Origin: Rhizocola hellebori
GTDB taxonomy: Bacteria > Actinomycetota > Actinomycetes > Mycobacteriales > Micromonosporaceae
NCBI RefSeq assembly: GCF_016862955.1
Contig: NZ_BONY01000028.1
Coordinates: 1-64,000, forward strand
Direction: 5' to 3'
DNA length: 64,000 bases
Each line of letters begins with the position of its first letter. The stretch's first letter is position 1. Of the stretch, positions 7,604 to 15,563 are shown in pieces. The notes under the pieces were generated by a model. The model did no database searches and was not told where the DNA came from. It saw nothing but the letters and a program-made list of their open reading frames with translations. The position numbers and the translations under genes are program-made.

Positions 7604-8536
7604 ATGGACACTTTCCCGGCTGGCGCCTCGTATAGCCGTTCCATCCGCGTCAACGACAACGCCGTCCATATTAGACGGACGCCGGCCCTGAGTCCCGACG
7701 CTGAGCCGGCCGTATACGTACACGGCCACGGCGGCTCCTCCACCAATTGGGCCGACCTGGCCGATCTGCTGTCGAGCCGGCTCGACGGGATGGCCGTCGA
7801 TCTGCCGGGCTTCGGCCGCAGCGAGCCCACCCGCAGCTACGGCCTGGCCCAGACCGCGGCCGCGCTGGCCGGCGTGGTGAGCGCCGCGGGCGGCCCGGTG
7901 CACCTCATCGGCAACTCCTACGGCGGAACGGTCGCTCTGCATCTGGCCGCGCTGCGGCCCGAACTCGTTCGCACGCTGACGCTGATCAGCCCGGCCGTAC
8001 CTTTTCTCAACCCAAGATGGTCCTCGCACCTGTCCCTCAGCGGCGTCAAGCTCTTCCTCGGTGGGGCACGAGCCCTGCGGCGCATGGTGGCCAGCACCGA
8101 CCCGGAGGAGCTGGTGGCCCAGTCGCTCGCCCGCTGTTGCGCCGACCCCGGAGCTATCCCGTGGACCCGAGTGCAGGCCGAGGTTGACGAGCTTCGCCAG
8201 GCGATGTCGCTGCCGTGGCGGCCGGTCGCCGAGGCGCGCAGCTATCGCGGGCTCATCTTCGAACTGCTGCGCGGTCACCTGCCCGGCCGCACCTCGCTGC
8301 GTTCCCTGGCCCGCAGACTCACCATGCCCACCCTGGTCCTCTGGGGCGAACAGGACCGTGTGCTCAACGTCAAGCTGGCCGGTGTCCTGGCCCGCCTCAT
8401 CCCGCACGCCCGGCTGGTCGTTCTGGACCGGGTCGGCCACCTGCCGCACCTGGAAGCACCGCACCGGGTCGCCAACGTGCTCAGCTCCTTCCTCGCCGAG
8501 CGTCACGGCCAGCTGTCCCCGGCCGCCGCCGACTAG
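7604..8536 (+). CDS. Alpha/beta-fold hydrolase
   Basis: Cytoplasmic serine hydrolase of 310 aa. The oxyanion motif HGHGGSS is at about 40-46, the nucleophile Ser105 sits in GNSYGG, the acid is in LWGEQDRVLN (about 248-257) and the catalytic His in VGHLPHLEAP (about 275-284). It most resembles C-C hydrolase, haloperoxidase and lipase-like members; the substrate cannot be assigned. ATG 7604 has GGGAG six bases upstream. It is transcribed divergently from the PLD-like gene and is separated from the next gene by a long regulatory region. Confidence 0.85.
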   Translation: MDTFPAGASYSRSIRVNDNAVHIRRTPALSPDAEPAVYVHGHGGSSTNWADLADLLSSRLDGMAVDLPGFGRSEPTRSYGLAQTAAALAGVVSAAGGPVHLIGNSYGGTVALHLAALRPELVRTLTLISPAVPFLNPRWSSHLSLSGVKLFLGGARALRRMVASTDPEELVAQSLARCCADPGAIPWTRVQAEVDELRQAMSLPWRPVAEARSYRGLIFELLRGHLPGRTSLRSLARRLTMPTLVLWGEQDRVLNVKLAGVLARLIPHARLVVLDRVGHLPHLEAPHRVANVLSSFLAERHGQLSPAAAD

Positions 8537-8559
8537 CTCGGCCCGGTAAACATTCTTTG

Positions 8560-8573
8560 GAGAGCGTTCTCTC
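8560..8573. promoter_or_regulatory. LacI-type operator candidate, distal
   Basis: GAGAG-CGTT-CTCTC, perfect 5-bp arms around a central CG as in many actinobacterial LacI-family sites. It is 127 bp upstream of the -35 box, suitable for a distal operator. Confidence 0.5.
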
Positions 8574-8699
8574 GAAGATCGTAAAAATATTTTGTTTGAT
8601 CTAAATATGCCATTGCTGCCTCCGACAACAAATCGCTGGCCAGCGTGTATCTGCCCCAAGATCGCATTAACGCGTGCGAAACATGGCGTGGCAAGTGTC

Positions 8700-8728
8700 T
8701 TGACACGCTCTCTTCGGGGCGCGAATCT
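8700..8728 (+). promoter_or_regulatory. Sigma-70-type promoter
   Basis: TTGACA (8700-8705), a 17-bp spacer, then GAATCT (8723-8728). The -35 is a perfect consensus. Transcription would start near 8735, giving a leader of about 119 nt before ATG 8854. Confidence 0.6.
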
Positions 8729-8736
8729 CTGTTTCG

Positions 8737-8748
8737 GAGAGCGCTCAC
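8737..8748. promoter_or_regulatory. LacI-type operator candidate, proximal
   Basis: GAGCGCTC (8739-8746) is a perfect 8-bp palindrome inside GGAGAGCGCTCACC. It lies over the first transcribed bases, where a repressor would block elongation. Confidence 0.55.
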
Positions 8749-8757
8749 CGAACCCTT

Positions 8758-8789
8758 CATCCGGGCCATAACCCTCTATGGCCCGGATG
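8758..8789 (+). other. 5' leader hairpin
   Basis: CATCCGGGCCATA (8758-8770) pairs perfectly with 8777-8789 across a 6-nt loop. It lies in the expected untranslated leader. It could stabilise the mRNA or attenuate transcription; no T-run follows, so a plain terminator is less likely. Confidence 0.6.
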
Positions 8790-8853
8790 CCGTCCCTGCA
8801 GGTCCGCGTGGTGATGCACGCGGTGCCTCGCGCCTAAGTGACATGGAGATGAC

Positions 8854-11487
8854 ATGCATCTCGCTCTTCTACCGGCCGGGCGCCGCCGGCTCGGTCATGC
8901 GGTCGCGGCGGCTTTGGCCGCCATGCTGCTCTTGGCCGGGTACCTCGTGGTCAGCTCGACATTCCCCGCCAGTGCGGCGCCAACCCTGCTCTCGCAGGGC
9001 AAGCCGACTACCGCCTCGTCGGTTGAGAACGCCGGATTCCCGGCCGCCAACGCCACCGACGGCAACAACGCCACGCGCTGGTCGAGCGCGTTCAGCGATC
9101 CACAGTGGATTCAGGTCGACCTCGGCGAGACAGCCGCGCTGTCGCAGGTGATCCTGCGCTGGGAGCCGGCCTACGCGACCGCCTTCCAGATTCAGGTCTC
9201 GGGCAGCGCGACCGGGCCGTGGACCAACGTGTACTCGACCACCACCGGAACCGGTGGGGTGCAGACCCTCACGGTCACCGGCAGCGGCCGCTACGTGCGG
9301 ATGAACGGCACCGCCCGCGCCACGGCCTACGGCTATTCGCTGTTCGAGTTCCAGGTCTACGGCGAGACCGGCTCGGGCGGCGGGTGCTCAACCGCCAACG
9401 CCGCGCAGGGCAAGCCCACCACCGCGTCCTCTGTGGAGGGTGCCTTCGTCGCCACCAACGCGACCGACGGCAGCGCCGCCACCCGCTGGTCGAGCCTTTT
9501 CACCGACCCGCAATGGATTCAGGTCGACCTCGGCGCCTCGAGCTCGGTCTGCCAAGTGGTCCTGCAATGGGAAGCCGCCTACGCGACTGCCTACCAGATC
9601 CAGGTCGGTGACTCGGCGACCGGACCGTGGACGAACATCTACACCACCACGACTTCCACCGGTGGCACGCAAACCCTCAACGTGGCCGGCACGGGCCGCT
9701 TCGTGCGGATGAACGGCACCGCGCGGGCCACCGCATTCGGCTACTCGCTATTTGAGTTCCAGGTGCGCACGGGCACTGCCCCCACCACCGGACCCACCTC
9801 GAGCCCCACGCCGAGTCCCACCCCGACCGGGACCATTCCCGGCGGCGGCCCGCTGGGCCCGAACGTGATCGTGTTCGACCCGTCGATGTCGGGCGCGACG
9901 ATCCAGAGCCAGGTCAACACCATCTTCAGCCAGATGGAGTCCAACCAGTTCGGCCCGCAGCGCTATCAGATCTTCTTCCGGCCGGGTACCTACAGCGGCT
10001 TCAACGCGCAAATCGGCTTCTACACCTCGATCTCAGGTCTGGGCCAGAACCCGGGCGACGTGCGCATCAACGGTGACGTGACCGTGGACGCGGGCTGGTT
10101 CGGCGGCAACGCGACGCAGAACTTCTGGCGTTCCGCCGAGAACCTGTCGATCTTCCCGTCGGCCGGCTTCACCCGATGGGCCGTCTCGCAGGCCGCGCCG
10201 TTCCGGCGGATGGACATCCACGGTGACCTCAACCTCGCCCCGAACGGGTTCGGCTGGGCCAGTGGCGGTTACATCTCCGACACCCGGGTCAGTGGGACTG
10301 CTCAGCCCTACTCGCAGCAACAGTGGTACACGCGTGACAGTCAGATCGGCGGATGGCTCAACGGCGTGTGGAACATGACGTTCTCCGGGGTGCAGGGCGC
10401 ACCGGCGAACGCCTTCCCCGACCCGGTCTACACGACGCTCGCCACCACCCCGGTCAGCCGCGAGAAGCCTTACATGTACGTCGATGCGGGCGGTGCCTAC
10501 CGGGTCTTCGTGCCCGGGACCCGGACCAACTCGTCGGGTACCACGTGGGCGGGCGGCGCCACCGCCGGGACGTCGATTCCGCTGAGCCAGTTCTTCGTGG
10601 CCAGGCCCACCGACTCGGCCGCCACGATGAACGCCGCTCTGGCGCAAGGGCTGAACCTGCTCTTCACGCCGGGCATCTACAACATCAACCAGACCATCAA
10701 CGTCACCCGCGCCAACACGGTGGTTCTCGGGCTCGGCTACGCCACCCTGATACCACAAAATGGGGTAGTTCCCATGCAGGTGTCCGATGTAGACGGTGTG
10801 AAAATCGGCGGCATCCTCTTCGACGCCGGTCCCACCAACTCGCCGGTGCTGCTGCGTGTCGGCCCGGCCGGCTCCTCGGCCACCCACGCCGCCAACCCGA
10901 CCTCGCTGCACGACGTGTTCTTCCGCATCGGCGGCGCGACCGCGGGCAAGGCAACGGTCAGCCTGGAAGTCAACAGCAACAACACCCTGATCGACCACAT
11001 CTGGGCGTGGCGCGCTGACCACGGCAGTGGCATCGGCTGGACGGTCAACACGGCCGACACCGGCCTGATCGTCAACGGCAACAATGTCACCGCGCTCGGC
11101 CTGTTCGTCGAGCACTACCAGAAGTACCAGGTGATCTGGAACGGCCAGGGCGGGAAGACCATCTTCTTCCAGAACGAGATGCCCTACGACCCACCGACCC
11201 AGGCGGCCTGGCGCACCGGCACCAACGGTTACGCCGCATACAAGGTGGCCGATTCGGTGACCACCCATGAGGCCTGGGGTCTGGGCAGCTACTGCTACTT
11301 CAACGTCAATCCGTCGATAGTGGCGGCCCGCGGCTTCGAAGTGCCCAACACGGCCGGGGTGCGATTCCACAGCGTCCTGACGGTTTCGCTTGGTGGCAAC
11401 GGGGTCATCACCAATGTCATCAATACCACCGGCGGCCCGGCTCAGGGCACCGCCACCGTTCCAAGCAAGGTGACCAACTACCCCTAA
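8854..11487 (+). CDS. Secreted protein with two discoidin (F5/8C, CBM32-like) domains and a beta-helix
   Basis: Large exported protein of 877 aa. A Sec signal peptide (HAVAAALAAMLLLAGYLVV, cut near PASAAP) is followed by two repeated F5/8 type C domains (about 45-168 and 180-308; each has RWSSxFxDPQWIQVDLG and FQVYG/FQVRT ends), a Pro/Thr/Ser linker (about 311-335) and a 540-residue region rich in short Asn/Gly strands (VIVFDPSMSGATIQSQV, YQIFFRPGTYSG, PVSREKPYMYVD) that reads as a right-handed beta-helix. Such folds occur in polysaccharide lyases and hydrolases such as GH55 and GH87, but I cannot assign a catalytic family. Relatives are sometimes labelled adenylyl cyclase; nothing here supports that label. 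The start has GGAG upstream. Confidence 0.8.
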   Translation: MHLALLPAGRRRLGHAVAAALAAMLLLAGYLVVSSTFPASAAPTLLSQGKPTTASSVENAGFPAANATDGNNATRWSSAFSDPQWIQVDLGETAALSQVILRWEPAYATAFQIQVSGSATGPWTNVYSTTTGTGGVQTLTVTGSGRYVRMNGTARATAYGYSLFEFQVYGETGSGGGCSTANAAQGKPTTASSVEGAFVATNATDGSAATRWSSLFTDPQWIQVDLGASSSVCQVVLQWEAAYATAYQIQVGDSATGPWTNIYTTTTSTGGTQTLNVAGTGRFVRMNGTARATAFGYSLFEFQVRTGTAPTTGPTSSPTPSPTPTGTIPGGGPLGPNVIVFDPSMSGATIQSQVNTIFSQMESNQFGPQRYQIFFRPGTYSGFNAQIGFYTSISGLGQNPGDVRINGDVTVDAGWFGGNATQNFWRSAENLSIFPSAGFTRWAVSQAAPFRRMDIHGDLNLAPNGFGWASGGYISDTRVSGTAQPYSQQQWYTRDSQIGGWLNGVWNMTFSGVQGAPANAFPDPVYTTLATTPVSREKPYMYVDAGGAYRVFVPGTRTNSSGTTWAGGATAGTSIPLSQFFVARPTDSAATMNAALAQGLNLLFTPGIYNINQTINVTRANTVVLGLGYATLIPQNGVVPMQVSDVDGVKIGGILFDAGPTNSPVLLRVGPAGSSATHAANPTSLHDVFFRIGGATAGKATVSLEVNSNNTLIDHIWAWRADHGSGIGWTVNTADTGLIVNGNNVTALGLFVEHYQKYQVIWNGQGGKTIFFQNEMPYDPPTQAAWRTGTNGYAAYKVADSVTTHEAWGLGSYCYFNVNPSIVAARGFEVPNTAGVRFHSVLTVSLGGNGVITNVINTTGGPAQGTATVPSKVTNYP

Positions 11488-11540
11488 CGGGGAAATAAAA
11501 CTCCTTGGCCGTGGAAAGCCGCCGAGCGCGGTCAAGGACA

Positions 11541-11568
11541 GGGCGGCCCGGCTTCGGCCGGGCCGCCC
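11541..11568 (+). terminator. Strong UUCG tetraloop terminator
   Basis: GGGCGGCCCGGC-TTCG-GCCGGGCCGCCC, a perfect 12-bp GC stem, 53 bases after the stop of the discoidin gene. It isolates that gene from the SARP gene downstream. Confidence 0.92.
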
Positions 11569-11710
11569 GCACTTCCCTGTGGGCCGTGGCGACGGCGGGC
11601 TGCCCCCGTGACAGCCGCCGCAAGCGTTTCCTAGCCTCGCTTGTGCCGTCCTCGTTTCGTCCTCGGTCCTCCTCCGGGTGTGCTCGCCTGTCCCGTGTAC
11701 GGTCGTCGGC

Positions 11711-14700
11711 GTGGAATTTGGGCTGTTGGGTCCGCTTGAGGTCTGGGCCGGCGACGAGCGCGTCGACGTCGGCGGCCCGAAGCACCGCAGGGTGCTGGCG
11801 GCACTGGCGATGGAGCCAGGCCGGGTGTTGTCGATCGAAGAGCTGGTCGATGCGGTGTGGGAGGAAGAGCCTCCGGAAACGGCGCGGCGGCAGGTGCAGA
11901 ACGCGGTTTCCGCGTTGCGCCAGACGCCGATCGCGGCGGTGCTGATGGCCGACGGTCCTGGCTATCTGCTGCGGATAGAGCCCCGTGCGGTGGACGTGGG
12001 CCGATTCGAAGAGCATGTGGCGCAAGCCGCTCGGCTGCGGCGCGCCGGTGACCTGGTAGGCGCCGTTGAGGCGCTGCAAGCCGGGCTGGCGCTGTGGCGA
12101 GGTCCGGCCCTGGCCGGTGTCGGCGGGCACACCGCCGCGCTCGCGGTGACAAAGCTTGAGGAGAAACGGCTGGCGGCCGTGGTCGAATGGGCGTCGGCCA
12201 AACTCGACCTCGGTCACCATGACGAGCTTGTCGACGAGCTGACCGCTCTGGCCGGGCGCTACCGTTACGCCGAGCCGCTGACCGGGCTGCTGATGCTGGC
12301 GCTGCACCGGTGTGGCCGGCGCGCCGACGCGCTGACCCGGTACCGGCACTTCGGTGAGGTGCTGCGGGTGGAGCTGCGGGTGACCCCGGGCTCGGAGCTG
12401 CACCGGCTCTCCGAGCAGATCGCGGACGGTGATCCCGCCCTCGACTATCAGCCGCCGGCGCAGGTGGCGCGCAACGACCTGCCACGCGATGTCGCCACGT
12501 TCACCGGGCGCGGTGACGAGCTGGCCCTGCTGTCGGCCATGGTCGACGAAGCGAACACGGTGGTCATCCACGCCATCGACGGCATGGCGGGGGTGGGCAA
12601 GACGGCCCTGGCCGTGCACGCGGCGCATCAGCTGACCGAGCGCTTCCGCGATGGCCAGCTTTTTGTTGACCTGCATGGATTCACGCCGGGGCACAGCCCG
12701 CTTGCGCCCGGGGCGGCGCTGGACATCCTGTTGCGCGCGGCCGGGGTACCCGACGAAGAAATAGCCAAAGACGTCGACGAGAAGGCGTCACAGTGGCGCG
12801 CGAAACTGGCCGGGCGCAGAACCCTTGTCGTGCTTGACAACGCGGCCGACACGGCCCAAGTCAGGCCGCTTTTGCCTGGCTCTTCAGGTTGTCTGGTACT
12901 GATTACGAGCCGCCGCAGGCTGGTCGACCTGGACGGGGTGAGGACCCTGTCGCTCGATGTGCTCAGCGAAGCCGACGCGATCGCCTTGTTCACGCGAAGC
13001 GCCGGCCCGCAACGCACGGACGGCGACCCGGCCGGGGTGGCCGAAGTGGTGCGGTTGTGCGGCTATCTTCCGCTGGCCATCGGGATCGTGGCGGCGCGGT
13101 TGCGCCATCGTCCTATGTGGACACTGGCACATCTGGCCGAGCGTCTCGGCGACGAGCATCGCCGTCTCGCCCTGCTCGATGGCGACGACCAGGGGGTGGC
13201 GGCCGCCTTCGCCCTGTCGCATCGTCATCTGTCGCCGGGGCAGCAGCGATTATTTCGGCTGATGGGCCTGCACCCCGGGGGTGACATCGACGTCTACGCG
13301 GCCGCGGATCTGGCCGGCCTGCCCTTTCTGGAGACCGAACGGCTCTTAGAAGATCTCGTAGACGCGCACCTTCTGCTGCAGCAAAGCCTTGACCGCTACC
13401 GCTTTCACGACCTGCTGCGCGACTACGCGGCGGCGACAGTGGCCGCCGACGAGCCCGAGCAGGCCCGAGCCGACGCGACAATCCGGTTGCTGGACCACTA
13501 TCTGGGCGCGTCCATCGGGGCGGTGCGCCTGCTGTCCCAAGGGTTTGAGAGCTCCCGCCTGCCGGTGGTGCGCACCGATTTCGCGCACATCCGCGACGCG
13601 CAGCGCGCCAGGCGCTGGCTGGAGACCGAGGTGCCGAACCTGCTTGAGGTGGCCGCGTTCGCCGCCGACGGCGCTTCGCCCGAACATGCTCAGCACCTCT
13701 CCGACACGCTGGGGGGCTACCTCGACCGCGCGGGCCGGCTGCGGGAGGCGCTGGGCCTGCACACCATCGCGCTGCGCGCCAGCGAGCGGCTTGATGACGT
13801 GGCCGAGGCGGTGGCCCGGCTCGGGCTCGGGATGGCCCAGGGAAGCCTGGGCGACTTCACCGGTGGGTCCGAGCAGATTGCCATGGCGCTCAAGCTTTTC
13901 GCCGACAGCGGAGACCTGCAGGGAGAGTGCTCCTCGGCCAACGTGCTGGCCGTGCTCAACGCCAAGAGCAGCCGCTTCGACGAGGCGCTGCGCTACTTCA
14001 ACAAGGCGCTGGTGGCTTCCCAGAAACTGGGTCACGTGGCCCGGGAAGCCGTGATCCGCAACAACCTTGGCCGCGTCGCCGAGGAGCTGGGCCGCCACGA
14101 CGAGGCCCTCGTCCACTACACCGAGGCCCACGAGCTTTCGGAGCGAAGCGGCAACATCGACGGGCTCGTGCTGGCGCTGGGCAACATCGGGGTGAGCTAC
14201 GGCCGGCGGCATGAACACGAGAAGGCGATCACCTATCTGGAGAAAGCCCTCACCATCAGTCGTGACAACGGTTTTTCGGCTTCCGAGGCGCGAAACCTCG
14301 ACAACATCGGCATCTGCCTGCGCGAGCTGGGCCGGCCTGCCGAGGCGCTCGCCCTGCACGAGCAGGCGCTGCAGATCCAGCAGGACATCAATGATGCCTA
14401 CAGCCAGGCGTTCACCTGGAACAACATCAGCGCGGTGCATCTGCGGCTGGCCCGGCACGAGGCGGCCCGCGACGCCGCGCAGCGTTCGCTGGACATCGTG
14501 GCGGAGCTTGGCCTGCCCTCGCTGGCTGGAGAGGCGCACGTCCATGTCGGCCTGGCCCAGCTCGGGCTCGGCGACACGCAGGCCGCCCTGGCGACGCTCA
14601 CCACAGCGCTGGAGCTGTGCATGGGCCGCGACGATGAAGGGCCGGCACTGGACGGGCTTGGTGCGGCTTATCTTGCCCTCGGCCAGGCCGAGCAGGCCGC

Positions 14701-14794
14701 GGCGCACTGGCGGCGCGCGGCGGCCGTCTTCACCGAGCAGGGTGACCCCCGCGCCGCGGAGGTGACCGCCCGCCTGGCGGCCTTGGCGGCCTGA
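11711..14794 (+). CDS. AfsR/SARP-family regulator with NB-ARC and TPR domains
   Basis: Transcriptional activator of 1,027 aa. Domains in order: OmpR-type winged helix (about 1-90, starting VEFGLLGPLEVW), bacterial transcriptional activator domain (about 95-240, with RYRHFGEVLRVELRVTPG), NB-ARC ATPase (Walker A GMAGVGKT at 291-298, Walker B RTLVVLDNAAD, sensor CLVLITSRRRL, GYLPLAIGIVAARL), then at least six tetratricopeptide repeats to the C-terminus. SARP proteins usually switch on secondary metabolite or morphological genes after nucleotide-driven assembly; no biosynthetic cluster is visible here, so its target lies elsewhere or is the secreted neighbour. The frame is open to 11678, but GTG 11711 fits the family start. 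Confidence 0.92.
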   Translation: MEFGLLGPLEVWAGDERVDVGGPKHRRVLAALAMEPGRVLSIEELVDAVWEEEPPETARRQVQNAVSALRQTPIAAVLMADGPGYLLRIEPRAVDVGRFEEHVAQAARLRRAGDLVGAVEALQAGLALWRGPALAGVGGHTAALAVTKLEEKRLAAVVEWASAKLDLGHHDELVDELTALAGRYRYAEPLTGLLMLALHRCGRRADALTRYRHFGEVLRVELRVTPGSELHRLSEQIADGDPALDYQPPAQVARNDLPRDVATFTGRGDELALLSAMVDEANTVVIHAIDGMAGVGKTALAVHAAHQLTERFRDGQLFVDLHGFTPGHSPLAPGAALDILLRAAGVPDEEIAKDVDEKASQWRAKLAGRRTLVVLDNAADTAQVRPLLPGSSGCLVLITSRRRLVDLDGVRTLSLDVLSEADAIALFTRSAGPQRTDGDPAGVAEVVRLCGYLPLAIGIVAARLRHRPMWTLAHLAERLGDEHRRLALLDGDDQGVAAAFALSHRHLSPGQQRLFRLMGLHPGGDIDVYAAADLAGLPFLETERLLEDLVDAHLLLQQSLDRYRFHDLLRDYAAATVAADEPEQARADATIRLLDHYLGASIGAVRLLSQGFESSRLPVVRTDFAHIRDAQRARRWLETEVPNLLEVAAFAADGASPEHAQHLSDTLGGYLDRAGRLREALGLHTIALRASERLDDVAEAVARLGLGMAQGSLGDFTGGSEQIAMALKLFADSGDLQGECSSANVLAVLNAKSSRFDEALRYFNKALVASQKLGHVAREAVIRNNLGRVAEELGRHDEALVHYTEAHELSERSGNIDGLVLALGNIGVSYGRRHEHEKAITYLEKALTISRDNGFSASEARNLDNIGICLRELGRPAEALALHEQALQIQQDINDAYSQAFTWNNISAVHLRLARHEAARDAAQRSLDIVAELGLPSLAGEAHVHVGLAQLGLGDTQAALATLTTALELCMGRDDEGPALDGLGAAYLALGQAEQAAAHWRRAAAVFTEQGDPRAAEVTARLAALAA

Positions 14795-14798
14795 AGGC

Positions 14799-14827
14799 AG
14801 GACGGCCCCTGCGCGGGGCCGTCCTTT
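14799..14827. terminator. Bidirectional terminator
   Basis: AGGACGGCCCC (14799-14809) pairs with GGGGCCGTCCT (14815-14825) around a 5-nt loop, followed by TT. It lies between the convergent SARP gene and the gene ending at 14839. Confidence 0.9.
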
Positions 14828-14838
14828 GGGTGTTTCAC

Positions 14839-15387
14839 CTATACGTTGCAGTCAGCGAAGCTGCCTGTCTGCCCGACGGCGTCGGCGCTGGCGTCCGGCG
14901 GGAACCCGTCCCGGAACTGCACATATCCCGAAGCGCCGCCCTGGTAGGTGACCCCGGTGGCACACGCGACGCCGAAGGTCTCGACGAACAGGCTCATGGT
15001 GCCGAAATCGTCGCCGCAATTGATGGAGCCCTCGATGACGATTCCATCGAAGGCGGTTCCGACGCAGATGGCGGCGTAGGTCACCGGAGAGTCGCAGAAG
15101 ATCGCTGAAGTCTCGACCACGTTCGCGCCGCCGATGCCGGGGACCTTGCGTGGTGCGCCGACGCTCAGCGTGCAGAAGGTGTTGATGCCGGCCCGGCCGG
15201 TGATGGTGGCCTGGGTGTGGCCGAGCTGCACCGTGCCGGTGGGCTTGTCAGCACTGATCGCCAGGGTGGCGACGTGGGCTTTCATTCCGTCCACCCGCGT
15301 CGCGGCGGCGGCCGGCGCGGTCAGCGCCGTCGCCGCGAGCATGCCTGCGAACACGGCACTAGCGAAGATCTGGGCCGCTCTTTTCAT
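14839..15387 (-). CDS. Secreted Cys-containing protein of unknown function
   Basis: Not recognised. A typical Sec signal peptide (MKRAAQIFASAVFAGMLAAT, cut near APAAAA) is followed by about 150 residues rich in Gly, Thr and Val with eight Cys (for example FCTLSVG, AIFCDSP, YAAICVG, SINCGDD, GVACATG and the terminal DCNV), suggesting disulfides in an all-beta extracellular domain. ATG 15387 is chosen over an upstream in-frame start because GGGAGG stands ten bases before it. The promoter region at 15450-15465 has a tandem AGATAAAT repeat. It is a single-gene unit bounded by terminators on both sides. Confidence 0.75.
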   Translation of the reverse strand: MKRAAQIFASAVFAGMLAATALTAPAAAATRVDGMKAHVATLAISADKPTGTVQLGHTQATITGRAGINTFCTLSVGAPRKVPGIGGANVVETSAIFCDSPVTYAAICVGTAFDGIVIEGSINCGDDFGTMSLFVETFGVACATGVTYQGGASGYVQFRDGFPPDASADAVGQTGSFADCNV

Positions 15388-15449
15388 GGTTCGGTTACCT
15401 CCCATCGAAGTCAAATGTGACAACGCAAAAGGTAGAGACCGATGTGACC

Positions 15450-15465
15450 AGATAAATAGATAAAT
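15450..15465. repeat. Tandem AGATAAAT repeat
   Basis: Two adjacent copies of AGATAAAT (15450-15457, 15458-15465) in an AT-rich stretch about 65 bp upstream of the minus-strand start at 15387. Probably part of its promoter or a binding site. Confidence 0.5.
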
Positions 15466-15513
15466 CGATCTAATCTAGGTACCGTCGCAGTCCACGACAA
15501 TGCCCCACTATGC

Positions 15514-15552
15514 CCAAGGCGGCCGGAGGATTGTGGACTCCGGCCGCCTTGG
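15514..15552 (-). terminator. Hairpin terminator
   Basis: CCAAGGCGGCCGGAG (15514-15528) pairs perfectly with 15538-15552, a 15-bp stem with a 9-nt loop, 12 bases after the stop of the minus-strand hydrolase gene. Confidence 0.9.
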
Positions 15553-15563
15553 CTTACCCCCTG

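Larger units (their letters stand above)
8537..8853. promoter_or_regulatory. Upstream region of the discoidin/beta-helix gene
   Basis: This 317-nt region has no supported gene. It contains an upstream inverted repeat (8560-8573), a near-consensus promoter (8700-8728), a palindromic operator (8739-8746) just after the expected transcription start, and a 13-bp hairpin (8758-8789) in the untranslated leader. These parts are listed separately. Confidence 0.7.

Noticed and set aside
10033-11535. Long open frame on the minus strand opposite the discoidin gene
   Set aside because: High-GC codon usage of the plus-strand gene keeps the antisense frame open; its translation is rich in Arg, His and Gly with no family motif.
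11678-11710. Upstream start for the SARP gene
   Set aside because: The extra residues (MCSPVPCTVVG) do not fit the family N-terminus, which begins at the GTG at 11711.
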